From positions 124,001-188,000 of the forward strand of contig BDIU01000032.1 of the NCBI GenBank assembly GCA_002118135.1: DNA of 64,000 nt, in the 5' to 3' direction. The position numbers and the translations under genes are program-made. The number at the start of each line of letters is the position of its first letter. Within the stretch, counting starts at the first letter, position 1. The notes below the pieces were generated by a model. It saw nothing but the letters and a program-made list of their open reading frames with translations. It was not told the DNA's origin and searched no databases. This DNA comes from Trebouxia sp. TZW2008. Its lineage: Eukaryota > Chlorophyta > Trebouxiophyceae > Trebouxiales > Trebouxiaceae. This document shows, one piece after another, positions 38,901 to 49,197 of this stretch.

Positions 38901-41638
38901 TATGCCCAATGTTTCCTCTGTGTAGGACCAGTCTGTCACCTGATGACAGTCTCATCTGTAAGCTCGTTGTTGCAGGACTTAATGAACTTTGTGTTGAGCA
39001 AGGCTGGACAGCTGCTGCAAGCAAACACGGAGGCAGCGTTGTCCCTGTCTGCAGCCAAGGCAATTGTGCAAGTCTGTGAGGTGTCTGAAGCCAACAGTAT
39101 GCCCATGGCAGTGGCCACGCTGGATGGTCTCTTGCAGCTGATTCAGCAAGCAACCCTTTCTGAGGTTGGTTTGCTGATGCATTGGATGGTGTATCATGAC
39201 TGGATCACTGCATGGAAGTGGAATCATGCTGTCTGACTCAGCTGCTGATGGTGGCTTGACAGTAGCAATGTCTAACATTGAAATGGGCGTTTTGCCAATG
39301 TTGTATCCAACAGTATGCCCATGGCAGTGGCCACACTGGATGGTCTCTTGCAGCTGATTCAGCAAGCAACCCTTCCTGAGATGAGGTGGCTGAGTCAAGA
39401 CTCTAACTCCACTTGGACATGAGAGGAACTGCACCACCACTCACACCTTAAGCTGATGCATATGCCATTCAATTCCGCACAGAGTGTGGTCATTACAAAG
39501 AGTTGGCTGTTTTCTGATGCAGCCTGTCTTACATGCTGCTGCACTGGACACAGTCAATGGCAAAGCATCAGTAAACTATCTAGAATTGGCACGCGCTTGC
39601 ACAAGCTCAGCTGCTGGCAATGTCTTTGGCAGGTGCATGCGCATCACACTCTGACTTGCAACTTCTTAGCCCTTTTGTATGCTTTCCAGACCTTGTGATG
39701 GCAGTGTGTTGGCTGCTGCAGGTTGAACAAGAGCTAGTAGTGGCTCTGGCCAAATGCCTCTCCTGCATTCCTTCAGCGCCGCCAGCTCAGCCCAACCGTC
39801 AGCACTACGTTTCACAGCTACTGCAACAATTGCCTAGCAGTCTGCAGCAGCTTATACACCCACACACTGCACAGACAGACCCCAGTCAAGCTGACAGCAG
39901 CAATACAGCAGCCTGCAGGCAGCTGCAGCGTACTCGCACCCTCATGATGTTCATGCAGTCCTGGCGTGACGCTCAACACACTAAAGTGCCTGAGCAAAAC
40001 TTACACCCAGCAGCACAGGCGTTCATCAGCTGTTGGCCTCTTGTAGAGCAAGCACTGGCCGCCAACACAAGTACTGCTGCTGTTATAGACAGGATTGCTG
40101 CATGCTGTGCAGCTGCAGTGCGCATGCATTTGACTTCAACCCTGCCAGCATTGCCACGCATTGTTCAAGCTGCTGCCCATGTCATTGCTAGCGGCAGCAG
40201 CCATGCTTCAGTGTGGGATGCACCTTTAGCAGCAGCACTAGATCAGCTGGAAGGAGAACAGCTCAAGCAAGTGTCAGGCGCTCTGTTGGAGTCCCTTCGG
40301 CTCATTGACACCTCAGCGGCTGTGCAGAGACTCACAGACAGGGCTGCTGCCGATCAACATCCTGATTTCACCATTGTAAGTTTATTACTTGTGATACTCA
40401 TCACATGGCATATAGGCTAAGCACGGATCGTGACTTGCTAGGCCAGTCTGTTCATGGCATCACGCGTCCTCAATGCCTTTGTGTGTATGAAAATCTTGCT
40501 GACTCAGGACTGCTGTTGCTGATGCTGGTGTTTTCGACCTTTGCTAATGCAATGCTGTGTTGGGATGCAGAGTGTGCTCAATCTGACCATCACTGCAGCA
40601 AGGAATGCAAGCAAGTTACTGAACTCAGATGCAATGGGGAGCGGGCTGCCTCTGTTGGAGAGTGGCCTGTATAGAGCAGCAGCTGGTGCAGGCTGCCACC
40701 ACAAAGATGTTGCCTCCACTAGCCTATCTTGTTTGTCATCAATCATTGGTGAGTGCAGGTCAAGGTCATGACGTACCCTGTTTGCATCTGCTATTGACGC
40801 CTATAGTCTGCTAGCAAGCGTGCACCCTGAGTGATGCCATACACCTGGGATTGTCCTCAATGCTGCCAGATTGCTTTGACAGCATTTATGCACTCATTGG
40901 GTCAAGAGCCAAAACTTGGATGCAGAAGCTACATGCGTGCCAATGGGAATACCTGCATTGCATCATATACGCTCGCCAATGGCAGCGCAAATCGACATCA
41001 AGCACTCAATGTCACCTGAGCCGAACAAACGCTGCATGACAATGCATTAAGCTACAGCTGTGAAATGCTGACGCCTATGCCAACATATGCCTTGCAGAGG
41101 CCAGCAGCAGCAGTGGCTTTCCATCAGGAGCCAATGTGATATACAGAGCTGGCTCAAAGATCATGCAAGGACTGCTTGGAGCTCTGCTTGCAGTGTCAGC
41201 GCTGGCTAGAGTGCACAAAGTCTGCACCATCATATGCAAGCTGACGTGCTTGCCAAAGCAAGAAGGGCAAAGTCCAAGCGTATACGTTACAAGCTGGCTG
41301 TGTGATGCCTTGAAACATTTACCTCAAGGTGAGATGTACTTTGTAACACACTGCAGTTCTGTAAGCTGTTCACATTTGAAACGACTCTGTTCATGCCTGC
41401 TCTGATCATACATTATTGTGGAAAGTGTACTGTCTTTTCAGGTGTTCTGCGCCATGGTGAGAAAGACAAATTTGAGTCAGAATGTTGCGGTCTCATCCTT
41501 GATCTAGAACAGGAAAGGCATCAACTCAGCATTGCAGATGCTTCACATGATGAGGCACACATACTGTCAAATGCTGCTGGCAGGCGCCTCAAAAAGCAAA
41601 TACGAGACTTTGCTGAAGCCCATCAAAGGTCACAATGA
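32959..41638 (+). CDS. Importin-beta family nuclear transport receptor (TNPO3/IPO13-like)
   Basis: HEAT-repeat karyopherin that carries proteins such as SR splicing factors through nuclear pores under Ran-GTP control. Exon 1 (32959-33099) reads RLLQAVETLHQP and ANAWLEAFEREDLAWK. The exon from 33257 reads AALYAAQTLRNKIRKQMQSL and SLPGLRDTLANSI. Together they match the N-terminal importin domain of TNPO3/MTR10. Later helical exons include DEFEAGSNAVLDILEYSSED (about 35110), RAERLCTVFTQFCDF (about 35630), AALFALVSAAEPLSSSIE (about 38250), AALSLSAAKAIVQVCE (about 39030), and a long exon 39722 to about 40378 with VVALAKCLSCIP. The last exon ends AGRRLKKQIRDFAEAH, like the conserved RRLRxxIRDF end of TNPO3. 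Exon borders in the middle are approximate. TNPO3 versus IPO13 is not certain. Three regions have duplicated exon segments. Confidence 0.86.
34400..34810 (+). repeat. Importin gene intron/exon tandem copies
   Basis: CCTTGTGCAGCTGGCTTTCC at about 34403 is repeated degenerately near 34590, and a second block TTGGCTGCATTTTGA recurs at about 34530 and 34774. ACCAGCCA-AATG and CACT-CAATCAGCCA blocks recur in the same order. Periods are about 187-240 bp. Confidence 0.8.
38031..38400 (+). repeat. Importin exon duplication, period 213 bp
   Basis: About 150 bp starting CTGCAGGC at 38031 and 38244 are highly similar and encode AALFAFVSAAEAVSSSIEGA and AALFALVSAAEPLSSSIEGA. The first copy ends at a GTGCGC donor-like site; the second runs on into LLELQVMEGLAP. 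Either could be spliced. Confidence 0.94.
39085..39395 (+). repeat. Importin exon-donor copy, period 216 bp
   Basis: About 75 bp (AACAGTATGCCCATGGCAGT onward) at 39092 and 39308 are nearly identical. The first is part of the exon encoding ANSMPMAVATLDGLLQLIQQ; the second lies in the following intron. Confidence 0.95.
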
Positions 41639-41725
41639 TATCTGTTTCCTTGTATACTGGGCTGTAGCAAACTTTGTAAGGTCCTTTGCGTTGAATACTA
41701 TAGAGTGCAGGGTTGCAGCTGACTA

Positions 41726-42303
41726 TTACTGACATCCTCCAAGTTGTGAGACCATCATGTCAATTACATCTTTGTCCTCAAGCTCAAGCTGCAGACAAAG
41801 CAACCCATCTCAGCATGTGCATGATGGACTTCACTAAAGTCAATTGTCATGTTAACTGAAGAATACGGATGGCAGACACGTTACCTCTTCAGGTGTTTGG
41901 CTTCCAGTCAAAATTGCACCATCATAAAGAAATTTGCAGTCTTTCAACTCAAGGCTTTTGCGAGTGGCATAAGCGTTGAAGACCTGCAACAGTAATGCGG
42001 TCGCGCAGCCCTTGCCTCTCAAAACCAATCAAAATCAACTCAGCAGACAACACGCCAAGTCACCTTCTGTAGTGGGGTGTTGAACCTGACTTTGAACTGC
42101 AACTCTGATCCGTCCTGCACCCATGATGGCAATTTCGACCAGGTTTAGAAGCTGCAGCTGCCGAATGGCTACAGAAAGTGAACCCAATTCGAACGCAGGT
42201 TTGATCTTACTTGAGCCCTCACAACGAGGTTCAAGTGCTGAACGTCAGGCTTTTCCTCTTTGGTGTTTGGCTGGGTGTCTGCGTCCTCGCCCGGAGATGC
42301 CAT
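41726..42303 (-). CDS. SUMO: SUMO, small ubiquitin-like modifier
   Basis: Post-translational modifier attached to lysines of nuclear and other proteins. Four exons, 42303-42211, 42114-42064, 41983-41885 and 41788-41726, close exactly to 101 aa. The start gives an acidic flexible tail (MASPGEDADTQPNTKEEKPD), then the beta-grasp fold: LNLVVRAQDGSELQFKV, FNAYATRKSLELKDCKFLYD, GAILTGSQTPEELELEDKD and MMVSQLGG. The di-glycine is followed by only CQ before the stop, so a SUMO protease must trim two residues. The QTPEELELED block distinguishes SUMO from ubiquitin and NEDD8. The 3' end is only about 90 bp from the convergent importin stop, so the 3' UTRs may overlap. Confidence 0.96.
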
Positions 42304-42668
42304 TATGCAGGACTTCGGCAGCGCTATATGCAATCTACAGGGTCCCGTCCGGTCAGTTTTGCCTTGGCTCTACCAAACGCAGCACAGAGCGCAGCACAGC
42401 ATGCTGAACCTAATCAGAACCTCTATGCCTGCAGCAACTTTAGACTGAGCACCAAGTTTAGACCGGAAGTAGCGCACCCAGCTTTGGCAAACGCTGCCAT
42501 CTTTTACCACGGTTCGCGCGGCTCGTGTCTCGATCTAGTGGCCGTCAGCCGTGATAGCACAGCTGTTACTTCACCCAAATTTTGAGCAGAAGTGCTGCAG
42601 AACCGTGCGTGCTTGACTGACACACAGCAGCTCAAACGGCTTAACCCGCTCGCGAGCCTGCACAGGCC
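42304..42668. promoter_or_regulatory. Divergent intergenic region, SUMO / uL24
   Basis: 365 bp between outward-facing start codons, likely a shared promoter. A long open frame across it (42211-42585) overlaps SUMO exon 1 antisense and shows no domain. Confidence 0.45.
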
Positions 42669-43828
42669 ATGGGCTTGCCCAAGAAGGCCCTTGCTGCCAT
42701 GTTTCCCAGGAACAAGTGGAAAATTCTCAGGGGCGATTCAGTGATGATCACAGCTGGGAAGGACGCAGGCCAGACAGGCATTGTCAGCAAAGTTCACAGA
42801 GATTGCAAATCTCCTGCTGTCACGGTCAAGGGCATGAACCTGGTGATAAACTGACAGTACAGGCAGTTGTGCATAATGCAAATTGAGAGTGTTCGAAGCC
42901 GCGTGTCAGTAGTCTACTTCCACTGACTGAATGAAATTCATGCAGTACAAGAAGCATATCAAGCGGACACAAGAACGACCTGGCGGCATTGTAGATATTG
43001 AGGTAATTGCAAAGTCTGTTACTACTACTAGTACTACTAGTAGTAGTAACACAACTACTACTTAGTTTACAGCATAACACAAAACAGCATGCTGATGAGG
43101 TGCCATCTTTGTCTGCTGCTTGCAGAAACCTATCACCTACAGCAACATAGCCCTTCTTGACCCAGTGACCAAGGCCCCTTGCCGGTCAACTTGGAGGTAC
43201 CTGGAAGACGGAACCAAGGTCTGTTTTGCTGCTGATTGTGTCAACACACTATGCTGTTGCTGTCTGGCAAGCTTGCAAACCAATCCAACTGCTTGTGCTG
43301 AAATGGTTGGAGTGCCTCACTTCCGATGGTGTTGTGCAGGTACGTGTTACGCGAGGGAAGCTTGCTTCTGGCACTGCTGTTGCACGCCCAGCCATACTGG
43401 CCAGACGGCATCGAACTCGAACCTATGAAGGTGGGCATAAGGCATTACATCATGCAAAGTGTGCAGCACTTGACGTGTTCGATTGTTTTGCAGTAGTGTG
43501 GAGTGCGCAGCCATCTACATGTGATTGTTCTGCAAGCAAAGTGGATGAAGTTCCTACGCTGCTGTAAGGAGTGCCGAGCTGCATGAATTTCTGCTGTGCA
43601 GGCAAAAAGGACACGCCTGTGGCCGTACTGCAAGAGGTGACGCATGTTGTAGAAGAATTGCCGCAAGGTCTCGACAGAGTGGCATCAATACTGGCAGGCA
43701 GAGTCAGGCTACCAGTGACTGATGTAGATGGGGTCACATCTGCTGCACTTCACACACCAAGTAGACGAAGGGCCTCCAACAGATCAGGCTCGTGGCGCAG
43801 TTTTGCCACAGATGGGCCACGTAGATGA
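42669..43828 (+). CDS. Ribosomal protein uL24, probably mitochondrial
   Basis: Large-subunit assembly protein with a KOW motif. Five exons, 42669-42842, 42946-43002, 43126-43218, 43340-43430 and 43602-43828, close in frame to 213 aa. The KOW block is LRGDSVMITAGKDAGQTGIV. It is followed by KKHIKRTQERPGGIVDIEKP, ITYSNIALLDPVTKAP, WRYLEDGTKVRVTRGKLASG and KKDTPVAVLQEVTH. The YSN-LLDPVT and WRYLEDGTKVR blocks are typical of the mitochondrial uL24m family rather than the shorter bacterial or plastid form. The C-terminal roughly 60 residues (VEELPQGLDRVASI onward, ending RSFATDGPRR) are Ser/Arg-rich and not recognised. There is no long presequence. Confidence 0.9.
43018..43050. other. Perfect hairpin in uL24 intron 2
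   Basis: A 14 bp arm GTTACTACTACTAG at 43018-43031 is exactly complementary to 43037-43050 around a 5 base loop. It sits just after the exon 2 donor. ACT triplets continue to about 43064. Confidence 0.9.
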
Positions 43829-44329
43829 TCTGCACACAGCTGTGCAATCCTGCTACACCCTGTATCAATCATACTCGACTTGCAGATCATAAGACCCCAC
43901 TGGCAGCTTCCATGATACAGGCAGGATCCAAGTGTTGGCCCTGCCTCAAGCTTACAGAGCCTTGACTAATTGGAATGCCAGCTTTTGCCAGTACCAGTGG
44001 TGCTCAGCAAAGAAATGAACACACTTAGGCAGGTTTTGATGTGCCTGGTTGGCAATCTTGTACTATATGAAACCGAATGCACACATTTACGAGTCCACGG
44101 TCAATATTGACTTTGACTCGTATGTTCTCCTGACACGCTGATGACAACTGCTGAAACTTCATATCTTAGAGGGTGGTGCAAGACAACATTATTTCAAATC
44201 TGCATTGATCTTGCTTCGGTAGCCATGGCGAGTGATACCTTCAGCATCAAGAGTGCGTCTGGTGAGGCCACCGCTATGTACCATCAAATCAGCCATTTTG
44301 CCATACTTCCCTTTGCAACTCTTCTAAGG
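43829..44329. other. Spacer uL24 - tRNA
   Basis: About 500 bp including the uL24 3' UTR. No supported gene or repeat. Confidence 0.5.
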
Positions 44330-44402
44330 TCTCTCGTGGCCTAATGGATAAGGCGTCTGCCTCCGGAGCAGAAGATTCCAGGTTCGAGTCCTGGCGAGGG
44401 AG
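44330..44402 (+). tRNA. tRNA-Arg (anticodon CCG)
   Basis: The acceptor stem TCTCTCG pairs with CGAGGGA, with G as discriminator base. The D-arm lies within GGCCTAATGGATAAGGC. The anticodon stem TCTGC/GCAGA encloses loop CTCCGGA, giving anticodon CCG (reads CGG, arginine). The T-arm is CCAGG-TTCGAGT-CCTGG. A and B box promoter elements are in place. There is no intron and no encoded CCA. Confidence 0.97.
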
Positions 44403-44898
44403 ATTGGCATTTTTGTCACCCAGTCAGCTGATGCCTTGGGAGCGTGACAATTTGGCTGTGCGTTGTCTTTCAAAATGCTAGCGAACATGAGCTCGTTTTG
44501 CTCTGCTGCAACCACGGATCATTGCTGGCTGTTCCGTTCAGCCTTTTATTGAAGATGCATGGCCAATTGCAAGCCTTCATGGGCATCATCAAGTCTACCT
44601 CATGTCCACCTGAACATTTGTGCTGGCAAATACGCCTTCCCTGTGTCGTGACTGGGATCGTGCCTGCAACCACAGAGCAGTCATTGCAAACATGTGTGCA
44701 ATGTGTGTGTTCGCGGTACAGCCATTTGCGACAACTACTCTGCATCCAGCTCTGCGGTGTTGAGCCGTACATGTCAATACCACAGCATGCTACGACAGCT
44801 GGGCAGAACTTAAGCGAGGTTGCCGCAATGGCGTCCATCAAGTCAAGTGGCAGCATGCTATGATGTCTTGAAGGCAAAAGTAGGGCAGCAATGCTTCA
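44403..44898. other. Spacer tRNA - MCAT
   Basis: About 495 bp, expected to include the MCAT promoter. Open frames on both strands here have no recognisable domain. Confidence 0.45.
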
Positions 44899-47800
44899 AT
44901 GGCGACCAGTGAGTGGACAGACGCACACACGCACACAAAGCGACATTCGGGTGTGATCGACAAACCGATCGCCGGCAGATTACCAAGCCCCACAGCACTG
45001 TTTGGCAGCGACATTATGATGACATTGCCTGCATCCTTCAGCAGTGTCGCTCAGCAAGTCGCACGACCACTGCACACAACCAGGTACATTCCATGCACAT
45101 GCTAACTGCATTTATTTGCGCGATGTGCAAGACACCAGGCAACATCACATGTGACGCGAGTGTAGGCCAGTTTGCACTGCGTCCAGAAGCTTCAGGAGTC
45201 AGGCGCTGCGCGTCCGGTCTGCGGCTGCAGTTGATCAGGTGAGCCATCCGCTAGCTGCTCGCGGCCGGCTGTGACATGTAATGCCAAGCCGAGTTCCTGT
45301 GACGACTCAGTCAGCAGCCTGGCCAAATTGAGCAAGATGTAATTGCTGACTCAATGTCTGGCCGCAGAAAACCTCTGATACCAAATTTGCTGACTACAAG
45401 CCACATGTGGCATTTTTCTTTCCTGGACAGGGAGCCCAAACTGTCGGCATGGCCAAGGTGAGGATTGAAGCACCTTGTGTAGTATCATGCAGTCTCACAT
45501 TGATTTTCTGAAAGATGGTGCAATGTGCAAGCTATGTCTCACACAAGAACGTGCTCAACTTACCAGCATATGTGCAGGATGTTGTCAATGAGGTGGCAGC
45601 AGCCAAAGAGCTCTTTGACAAGGCTTCTGACATTTTGTCATATGATCTGCTCAAGGTCTGCACAGAAGGTCAGCCTCATGCACTGACGATGCTCGACACG
45701 AGCCATGCCATGCCCAGGCTGCACACATGCCATCTGACATTCCAATCACAGCATGCACACTGGCGGCAGTCAGTGCAGCATGCATGGCATGGCTGCTTCC
45801 TGCTGGTGTGATGCAATTTGCAGGTTCCAACAGATGCAGTCTATGCGATTATTTGCAGGTCCAAAAGACAAATTGGACTCAACAGCGGTGAGCCAGCCAG
45901 CTATTTATGTCGCAAGCCTGGCAGCCCTGGAGAAGCTAAAGCAGGATGAGGGTCAGGTGAGCTGCTGTACATGCATCAATGCAGTGCACGTTCATTGATG
46001 CAACAATGCATTATGTTACATCCCAGTGTTTGTCAGCGCATGGAGTATCATGTGTGATAAACATGTTGAAAAGTTGTCAAAGGACTGGTAGAAGCGCCTT
46101 GAAGTGGTGCCACTGTATTATTGGCACCGCGGACAATTCAGCTGTACATTGTAGCGTCCCTCCTTGCACACAATTGTCCTCATTGTTTTATAAGTCATCT
46201 GCATATGCCATCTTTGCTGTGGCTTCAGGCAGCCTTGGATGCAGCAGATGTGACTGGCGGGCTGAGCCTAGGAGAATACACTGCACTCACTTTTGCTGAT
46301 GCAATCAGGTACCCTCTCCTGATTGCTAGCACATCTAACCTCTCACTTGTTATATGCTTTACACAATTTGTACCCTGCTCAACCTTGACACGTGCCCAGC
46401 ACAAGAATGACAGGCTTTTGCTCTTTGGGTTGCTCTTGCTGCGGGGCTTAAGCCTCTGCTCAGTCAAGGCAGGCTGCTGTAGGCAAACTCGACATTCTCA
46501 TTGTGCTCCAGTGCTGAGCTTCTGTGCCTGTTTTTGAGCTTTACTGAGTAATTATTGGCTGTCATGCACAGCAGCAGAAGCTTTGCAGTGCTCAGCAGCG
46601 GCGCAGCTGATTTGCTGCCAGGTCAGTATGCGCTGACGCCAAAGCACATGATACAGTACTACACACAGACCAAAATGTCATGCTGGCATGTGGCTCTGTG
46701 CCATGGCAGCGTCCCATTCTACCATTAAATCAAGAATGCTGAAGCTGAGTTCATGTGTGCAGCTTTGAAGATGGTTTGCAGTTGGTGAAGCTGCGCGGGG
46801 AGAGCATGCAGGCTGCTGCAGACCAGAAGCCCTCCGCCATGGTCTCTGTCATTGGCCTCAGCAGTGAAAAGGTGCTCATCAGCTGCCTTGCATTGCCAGT
46901 CACGTCCACCGCTGCTTCCAAGCCCAAAAACTCTCCAAGGATATGCAACTTGATACTGTGGTTCAAAAACCCTGTGAACTAACTCATTGATGTATTGAAT
47001 CAAGTGATCAATCGACTGACTGATTGAAGTGGTCTTCAGCATGTGTACATGTATTGTCATGGCATGCATATTCTCTGAACTTATGCCAGCTGGCAGCAAA
47101 ACTCATGCATTGTGTTGCATGACAGGTGAAAGAGCTTTGTGAGGCAGCAAATGAGAAGGTTGGCTATGAAAGCGTGCGCATAGCCAACTTCTTGTGCAAT
47201 GGAAACTATGCCGTTTCTGGAGGAGAGGATGGCTGTCAGGCCGTTCAAGACTTGGCCAAGTCTAAGGGCGCCAGAATGACAGTCAAACTTGCAGTTGCTG
47301 GAGCATTTCACACCTCATATATGCAGCCAGCCCAAGAAGAGCTACAGTGAGTACACAGCAGCATCATTGTCATTCACATAGAGAGGTTCCATGACCCTGC
47401 TAGGTCTGTGGCTGCAGTGCATGTGGTAGATGCTGTTGCAGCCTGCACCCTCCAGATACATGACGCTTCTGCCCTGCTGCTTTGGCTGTTTGGTCTGGCA
47501 CGGAGGTTTCACGCGCGTCAAGACCTCACCCATGCTGTTGGCATATTCGCAATGAGGGTTGCAGAAGTAGATGCTACTTATTGGCACGGCCAATGCCTTT
47601 GCTTGCTGACATTGCCTTAGCTGTGCTGCTTTATATGACGATTGTAACTTCTCACACGCAGCCGTGCCTGAGAACAAAAGCCCGTGGCACTGACATGCAG
47701 GGCAGCGCTAGCCAAGACCAACATCCGTGAGCCGCGCATTCCCGTCATCTCCAATGTTGATGCTCAGCCTCACTCAGACCCTGATACCATCAAGGACATC

Positions 47801-48289
47801 CTAGCACGTCAGGTAGCCACCCTCTTGCTTATTTTTTGCATGTGCTGTTGCCAGACGCTGCTATTGTACCACATCCTAGTACATAAGGTAGCCAGCTGAC
47901 TGCTTCTGCATTGTATCTGTTGTTGTCAGAAGCACCTGTGTTGTACCATGTCTGAGCTCATTCAAATGAGGCGACCTTTGTAGCAGTTGCGTCTTTCTGT
48001 AGCAGCAAGCCGCTGTGAACGTTCTACAGAAGACATATGCTACAAACGCTAGAAGAATTCAAGAGGATACATCAAGCTCATCTGTCATGCTGAGATTCAG
48101 TCCTGCCGCCATGCTGAGCGAAAGTCCTCTTGTGTGCAGTTGACGTCACCTGTACTATGGGAGAACAGCATGAACACCTTGCTTGCAAAAGGGCTGGAGC
48201 GAAGCTATGAGATTGGACCAAACAAAGTCATTGCTGGTATCTTCAAGCGGATAGACAAGAAGCACAGCATCACCAACATCACTGTCTAA
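44899..48289 (+). CDS. MCAT: Malonyl-CoA:ACP transacylase, plastid
   Basis: Transfers malonyl from CoA to acyl carrier protein for plastid fatty-acid synthesis (FabD family). The mature protein starts in the exon at 45368-45457 with PHVAFFFPGQGAQTVGMAK. Then come VVNEVAAAKELFDKASDIL (about 45580), SQPAIYVASLAALEKL (about 45890), GGLSLGEYTALTFADAI (about 46257; catalytic serine in GLSLGEY) and DGLQLVKLRGESMQAAAD (about 46765). Next are IANFLCNGNYAVSGG, LAVAGAFHTSYM (about 47290; catalytic histidine), RIPVISNVDAQPHSDP, LTSPVLWENSM, and the end ERSYEIGPNKVIAGI with the stop at 48287. The start is uncertain: ATG at 44899 opens a frame with MTLPASFSSVAQQVARPLHT, and an exon near 45160-45239 encodes LRVRSAAAVDQ, together a plausible transit peptide. 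I could not close the first splice in frame with confidence. Confidence 0.93.
47790..47895 (+). repeat. MCAT exon-donor copy
   Basis: The exon end GACATCCTAGCACGTCAG with donor GTAGCCA (about 47795-47818) is echoed about 76 bp later by CACATCCTAGTACATAAG followed by GTAGCCA. The second lies inside the intron and offers a competing donor. Confidence 0.82.
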
Positions 48290-49197
48290 GCCACTGAGGC
48301 TTGCAAAGCTCATCAGAGCAGAGAGTAAGAGCATGTACTAACAAAGTAGAGAGAGTTGAGCAATGAGAGCTTCTGACGAGCCTCTGGGTGATTCTCCCCC
48401 TTGCAGCGTATGTGTAGAGCAGCAAATTCTGCAAGCTCAGTGGGTTGTCAAGTGTTTCAAATGCAGAGGCCAGTATTGGGCAATCAGACATTGCATCCCA
48501 CGCTGTCATACCAGATCCCTTGTTTGAGATTCATGGGTCTCCTATCTGCAGTCTGCAGCGCTGCCTAGCTTACCAGATTGGTATTGAGACATGAGCTGCT
48601 TTGAGAGTCAGAAATATACTTGAGGGCATATGTAGTGTGTTTAGAGAGCTGTCAGCTTGCAGATTGACGTATTGTTGCAGGATGGTTCAGTTGTTGCAGT
48701 GTAGCAGCGATGTATTGCAATACTCTTTACTGCCATGCATTCGCAGGCTTGTGCACTTTGCGTTTAACATACCTCTGCTTCTCAGGTTGCACACTCGAAA
48801 GCAACAAATTGTGTGTGGCTCATGCTGCATATATATGTGCAATGACAGCCCGAGCTCGACATCGTTTTCAGATACTCGTTCAACGTGCAGCACCAAGATC
48901 TATGAGCTTTTGACAGAGTCGGAATCAGCAGATGAAACTTACTTCAGGCAATTACACGAAACAGTCCAATGCCAACAGCATCTTTTTGGTATGCTATACT
49001 GGGTGTGCAGACGTCATGGCATATGTGCAGCAACATAAGCAGCTGCAACACCAGAACTTTCACATGATCCTAGGTGTGAAATGCCTGCACCAATGCTGCA
49101 GTGCTTCACCCTGCGCAACTTTGCAAACTGACTCACTGCACAACGGCCTGGTGCCTCTGCCAAAAGACGGTCCACGTGTTTGATCAGCATGTAAGCA
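48290..49197. other. Convergent 3' spacer MCAT / SDR
   Basis: About 900 bp between facing stop codons. A 145-codon open frame at 48601-49038 (+) is cysteine-rich with no domain or splice support, so I leave it uncalled. Confidence 0.45.

Noticed and set aside
42211..42585. 124-codon open frame between SUMO and uL24 on + strand
   Set aside because: Begins antisense inside SUMO exon 1 and shows no recognisable domain; the SUMO exon closes perfectly, so this is likely a shadow plus promoter.
44470..44877. 135-codon open frame on - strand between the tRNA and MCAT
   Set aside because: Cysteine- and serine-rich with no domain or upstream/downstream exons; overlaps the expected MCAT promoter.
48601..49038. 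145-codon open frame on + strand in the MCAT/SDR spacer
   Set aside because: No domain, no plausible splice partners, and it lies between two convergent 3' ends.
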